NCBI GenBank assembly: GCA_963749415.1
Contig: CAVVMG010000001.1
Location: 2,577,085 to 2,641,084, forward strand
Length of the DNA: 64,000 bases
Direction: 5' to 3'
From: JALYNX01 sp963749415
GTDB lineage: Bacteria > Actinomycetota > Acidimicrobiia > Spongiisociales > ZC4RG35
Of the stretch, positions 60,360 to 64,000 are shown one piece after another. A program made the translations under genes and the position numbers. Below the pieces are notes generated by a model that saw only the letters and a program-made list of their open reading frames with translations, searched no databases and was not told the DNA's origin. The stretch's first letter is position 1. Each line of letters starts with the position of its first letter.

Positions 60360-61837
60360 ATGAAACGGATACGAACGAAGTCAATGCCTGTCTGGTGGGT
60401 AGCCGCTGTAGCGTTGGTGGCCACCGCGTGCACCACCGGACCGGCGAACCCGGACAAGGCGGGGGGCTCCGAGGAGCCGGTAGTCCTTCGGATGGCGAAC
60501 GGATATTCCCACCTCGACTACGAGCCTGCAGTCTCCTATTTCGTAGACCGAGTTGATGAGATCTCCAACGGAGCCCTGCGAATCGAAATCGTCAACCAAT
60601 GGGGCGCTTCCAGATCCAATTCCAACAGCAGATCATCACGATGTGGCGTCGGGGAAGTGGATCTGGGTCGGGTCGGAACCGGATCTTCGAACGATGGTAT
60701 CCTAGTTTTCAGGCGCTCATGGCACCGATGCCGATTGACAGCTATCCGGTTCAGGAGGCGGTGATCGAGAGCGAAATACCTGCCCAGATGCTCGAGGGTC
60801 TCGACAAGCTTGGCCTGTCGGGTCTTGCCGTCCTTGCCGACGGCCTTCGGAAGCCGATCGCGGTCGACGGTCCGCTGCTCGGCCCCGAGGACTGGAGCGG
60901 CATCACCTTCCAGAGCTTCCGCTCAGATGGTCAGTCGGAGGCGATCCGAGCACTCGGCGCTCAGCCGACAGATGTCCTGTTTGAGGCCCTCGACGAGGGT
61001 CTTGCCAACGGCGAGATCGGCGGGTTTGAAAAGAACCTCCTCATCTACCAACTCAACGCCATGGTGGCCAATGCACCGTATATCACTGGGAACGTCAACC
61101 TCTGGCCACAGACCGTCGCCATCGTTGCCAACCCCGACCGGTTGGCCGCGCTGTTAGACCAACATCGGGAGTGGCTGACTGCGGGCGGCCGGTGACGCCG
61201 CTGAGCTCTCATCCGGCCTCGCCGACCAAGACGCCCCGATGGTCGTGGACCTGTGCGAATCGGGCGTCCGCTTTGGGAACGCATCCGACACTGATCTGAC
61301 GGCGTTGCGCGTTGCTTTTGCCCCGTCTTTGAAACGTTGAGGCAGGATTCGCAGACCGCAGGGTTCATCGATGAGATCGAGTCCATGAAGCTATCGACGC
61401 CAGCTGGCGATGGGCTGGCGATCCCTGCAGCTTGCACGGGTCTGGCGAGGCGCCCCACTCCTGCTCTAGACGCCCAGGTGACCACCCTCAACGGCACCTA
61501 CCGGTGGACGATCACCGAGGAGGACGCCTTGGCCCACGGCACGCCGGCAGACAACACCCCCGAGAACCTTGCAACCTTCCCCTGGGTCCTGACGATGAAG
61601 GTGAACGACGGGACCTGGACCCTCAGCGTGCGCAGCGAAGGCGAGGACTCCCAGCAAGCGACCGAGGAACCATTCACGGTCTCGGGCGACCAGATCACGT
61701 TTCAATGGGGGGGTGGCGAGCTCAAATTCACCTTCTCAGTCGACGGGGAGGGCAACCTACATTTGGTGCCCGTTGAACCTATGGCTCCAGGCGACCAGTT
61801 CGTGTGGGCAACTCATCCGTGGACGAAGATCGAATAG
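60360..61837 (+). pseudogene. TRAP-type (DctP-like) solute-binding lipoprotein, several frameshifts
   Basis: ATG 60360 behind AAGGAG; signal peptide with lipobox ALVATAC. The reading frame changes repeatedly at 60600-60710, then about 61190 and 61325, yet each piece is coherent: VLRMANGYSHLDYEPAVSYF, EVDLGRVGT, FQALMAPMPIDSYPVQEAVI, GLRKPIAVDGPLLGPEDWSG, NLLIYQLNAMVANAPYITGN, FETLRQDSQTAGFIDEIESM. The last 120 residues (TLNGTYRWTITEEDALAHGT onward) form an added beta-rich domain. No transporter membrane subunits are near, so it may act as an extracellular sensor subunit for the flanking kinases (inference). Confidence 0.75.
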
Positions 61838-61869
61838 TCGGTGCCGCCATACCATTACGAAAGCACCGA

Positions 61870-63511
61870 CTAATCCTCGCCGCCGAAAGGAATCTCGGCG
61901 GCGAGGCGCGTTCCATTGCCGGGCTCGCTCACCACTCTGAGTGTCCCGCCCAGGCTCTCGAGCCGATCGCTTAGACCTCGAAGCCCCGACCTCGGGATGG
62001 ATCTGCTCCTCCTACGCCGTCGTCCTCGACTGTCGCCCTGACCTTCAGGCTGTGGAGTCAACAACAACTCTCACCTTTGAGGCGGATGCGTGCTTCACGA
62101 TATTGGCGAGCGCCTCGGAACAAAAGAAGTAGCAAGCGGCCTCAACGTCCGGCGAGATCGTCGTCGGGGTGACCGAGATCTCGACCGGGATCCTCAATTC
62201 TTCGTAAGCGAAACGAGCGCGGCATGTAAGCCGTCCTCAGACAAGACGCGGGGGTGAAGCCCCCGGGCGAGCTCTCTGAGCTCCTGGAGGGCGTGGGTGA
62301 GTTGGGTTTCAGCTCGATCGATTTGTACCGCGGTCGGTGTGGAAACGGACACTGACCGAGCGCGGGAAAGCCGATTCCCCAGCCGCAACAGCCGTTGCTC
62401 GGCTCCATCGTGTAAGCGACGATCGAGCAACCGGCGTTCCTCGTCGCGGGCTTCGACGATCCGCCGGCGAGAGGCCTTGAGCTCACGGAGGCGTGCTTGC
62501 ACGGCCGTTTGGAGCCGGGCGTTCGAGGCGGCGAGCCGGGCAGCCGATGCGACGGCTTCGATAAGATCCGGATCGCCAAGTACTGCCGGATCGTGGATGA
62601 GAGCCGCAATCGGTTCGCCGTCTCGCTCTATCTGCGTCATCGAGCGCAAGTCGCCGGTTCGGGTATCGAGAGGGTTCGGCCGTTGGCATGGACGTAAGCG
62701 CCGGTGTCGCCGTCCCAGTAACCGACCTCCAGGGAGGGGTCGCCCAACGCCCGGGCGAGTTGATCCCGAACCGTCCCTCCACGGGCTTCCCCTAGCTCGA
62801 CGACCAGGTCGGCAACGGCGGTCCGTTTCCAGGGGGTTGAACGCAAACCGGCAAACAGAGCGCCGACCACGACGATCAGTGTCAGCTCATAGACGAGCCT
62901 TGCCATCGTGTTGTAGGTGATAAGCGATGAGACGCGGACCTGTGCTGCCGGCACGATGAGCCAAGCCAGTGCGTTTCCCCCGATCACCAGGCTCACCGCA
63001 GCAGTCGCTCTGAAGGCGAAGAGACGTGCCCGCCGGGTCTCACCCACAGCACGGGCGTAGTCGTGGCGGACACGGTGAGTAGGGCGGCCGATATCAGGAT
63101 CGTGGCGAGGTTGTTGTCCCAGAGTGGGGCGATCAACGCTGCGACATAGCCGACAACGACTGCCCCACTCGTGAGCCGAGCGGTCGCCCGCCCACCTGGG
63201 TAGGTGAGAAGGAGGTGGAATAGCGGTCCGCGGTGGAGAAACAGGGTGTCAGCCGCGAACCAACTCACGACGTCATTACCAACACCGGCGAAATTCCCGA
63301 AGAACCAGGTGAAGCCGGTGGCCGCCATCAGGCCTCCGGCGTGACTCTCCGGCCACTTTCGCATCGCGATGAGCCCGCAAGCGATGAGGAACCAGCCAAC
63401 GGCGAGATCGGGGATCCAGCCGGCCGGGTCGTTCCAGCCGTAGCCGGCCGATTCGGCTGCGATGCCGAGCAGAAATGCGGCCGGCCAAAGCATGAACCAG
63501 ATCCGCCGCAT
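61870..63511 (-). pseudogene. Membrane histidine kinase 2, several frameshifts
   Basis: ATG 63511 begins a kinase with about six membrane helices (IWFMLWPAAFLLGIAAESAG and following). Frame changes occur near 63043, 62648, 62215, 62046 and 62000. In between, HisKA_3 (RRLHDGAEQRLLRLGNRL), the N box (CSEALANIVKHASASKV), VEDDGVGGA and GLRGLSDRLESLGGTLRVVS are all readable. Overall organisation matches kinase 1 (LARALGDPSLEVGYWDGDTG versus LGRALSDQDLRIAYW). The response regulator gene ends 8 bp before it. Confidence 0.8.
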
Positions 63512-63519
63512 ACGAGACC

Positions 63520-63873
63520 TCAGGCTAGGAGTGTCGCCAGTGCCTTCCCCGATAGCCCGCTCTTGGGCAGGAAACCCCGGACAGGCGACTTTTCGAGGCG
63601 GGATCCATATACCTTCGCGTCGCGGCTCGAGATGAGAACCACTGCGGGCGGGTCGGGAGCCGCGGCCAGGTGCTCAGCTACCGCTAGTCCATCGAGACCT
63701 GGCAGCTGAATGTCGAGCAGCACGACTTGAGGTCGTAGCTTGGCGATCGCCTCGAATGCGCCGACGCTGTCGGCCGCCTCACCGATCACGTCGAAGCCTT
63801 CCGCCTCGAGAAGTGCTCGAGCGGACGCCCGGAAGCCGGCGTGGTCGTCGACGATCACCAGGGTCGGGCGCAC
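63520..63873 (-). CDS. Stand-alone receiver-domain response regulator
   Basis: 117 residues from GTG 63873. LVIVDDHAGFRASARALLEA with the acidic pair, the phospho-acceptor Asp in VVLLDIQLPGLDG, Ser in VVLISSRDAK and Lys in FLPKSGLSGKAL. No output domain: the protein stops at the end of the receiver. It may act by protein binding or as a phosphate relay for the kinase immediately downstream. The 127 bp up to the window end hold no recognised gene. Confidence 0.9.
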   Translation of the reverse strand: MRPTLVIVDDHAGFRASARALLEAEGFDVIGEAADSVGAFEAIAKLRPQVVLLDIQLPGLDGLAVAEHLAAAPDPPAVVLISSRDAKVYGSRLEKSPVRGFLPKSGLSGKALATLLA

Positions 63874-64000
63874 CTGCCAATCGTCCCACAGGACGAGGGC
63901 GGCTCATAGTGTGGCCACCACCAATTCTCGATCGTGGCGGATCAGTACTGAGCATGCGGACCTAAGGAACGCGACGGATTGGTCAACTCTGATCGCGGAA

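Overview
The window is G+C-rich, densely coded on both strands and uses many GTG and TTG starts. It carries a small DUF6458-type membrane protein, a DUF4386 protein, an ECF sigma/anti-sigma pair, an LPxTG-type surface protein and many class III nucleotidyl cyclases joined to ATPase or zinc-ribbon domains. Together these point to a chromosomal segment of an actinobacterium. A class such as Acidimicrobiia is a guess. I recognised no tRNA, rRNA, CRISPR array or intact insertion sequence.

Layout. 0-7 kb: end of an ATP-dependent DNA ligase, then a same-strand run of a ketoacyl-synthase-III/haem-oxygenase-like fusion, an unrecognised protein, a histidine kinase, a NarL-type regulator and a membrane acyltransferase. 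The first and last of these share a duplicated leader with an 18-bp dyad. 7-21 kb: two giant cyclase-ATPase regulators, a desaturase-like FAD enzyme, a flavin monooxygenase/methyltransferase pair, an HD-GYP-LuxR regulator and a ferredoxin. 21-24 kb: ECF sigma and anti-sigma genes divergent from a secreted repeat protein. 24-31 kb: redox enzymes mixed with remnants and frameshifted genes. 31-45 kb: an Rrf2 regulator, a subtilase, a phage-type amidase, two small cyclase-family genes, an acetolactate decarboxylase with an extra N-terminal domain, a SulP transporter with a cNMP-like domain, a MarR regulator and a LapA/Cys-rich peptide/SufB run. 45-58 kb: short intergenic repeats around a zinc-ribbon cyclase, a leaderless toxin-antitoxin pair, a PrsW protease, a surface protein, a further cyclase, a BBE-type oxidase/HxlR pair and an ArsR-type regulator. 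58-64 kb: a solute-binding protein between two kinase/regulator pairs. Both kinases and the binding protein are broken by frameshifts, while the two regulators are intact.

Working together. The strongest candidate for an undescribed system is 969-6941: an enzyme that could make an acyl-derived small molecule, a membrane acyltransferase, and a two-component system between them that could control both through the shared leader dyad. A second theme is cyclic-nucleotide signalling: six class III cyclase-family genes and one cNMP-domain transporter in 64 kb. A third is a family of intergenic repeats with core GGGAAACGGGAC between 29 and 58 kb, twice in tandem with an exact 38-bp period and flanking the toxin-antitoxin genes. 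The clustering of frameshifts at 27-31 and 58-64 kb may be gene decay or uncorrected sequence error; the sequence alone cannot decide.
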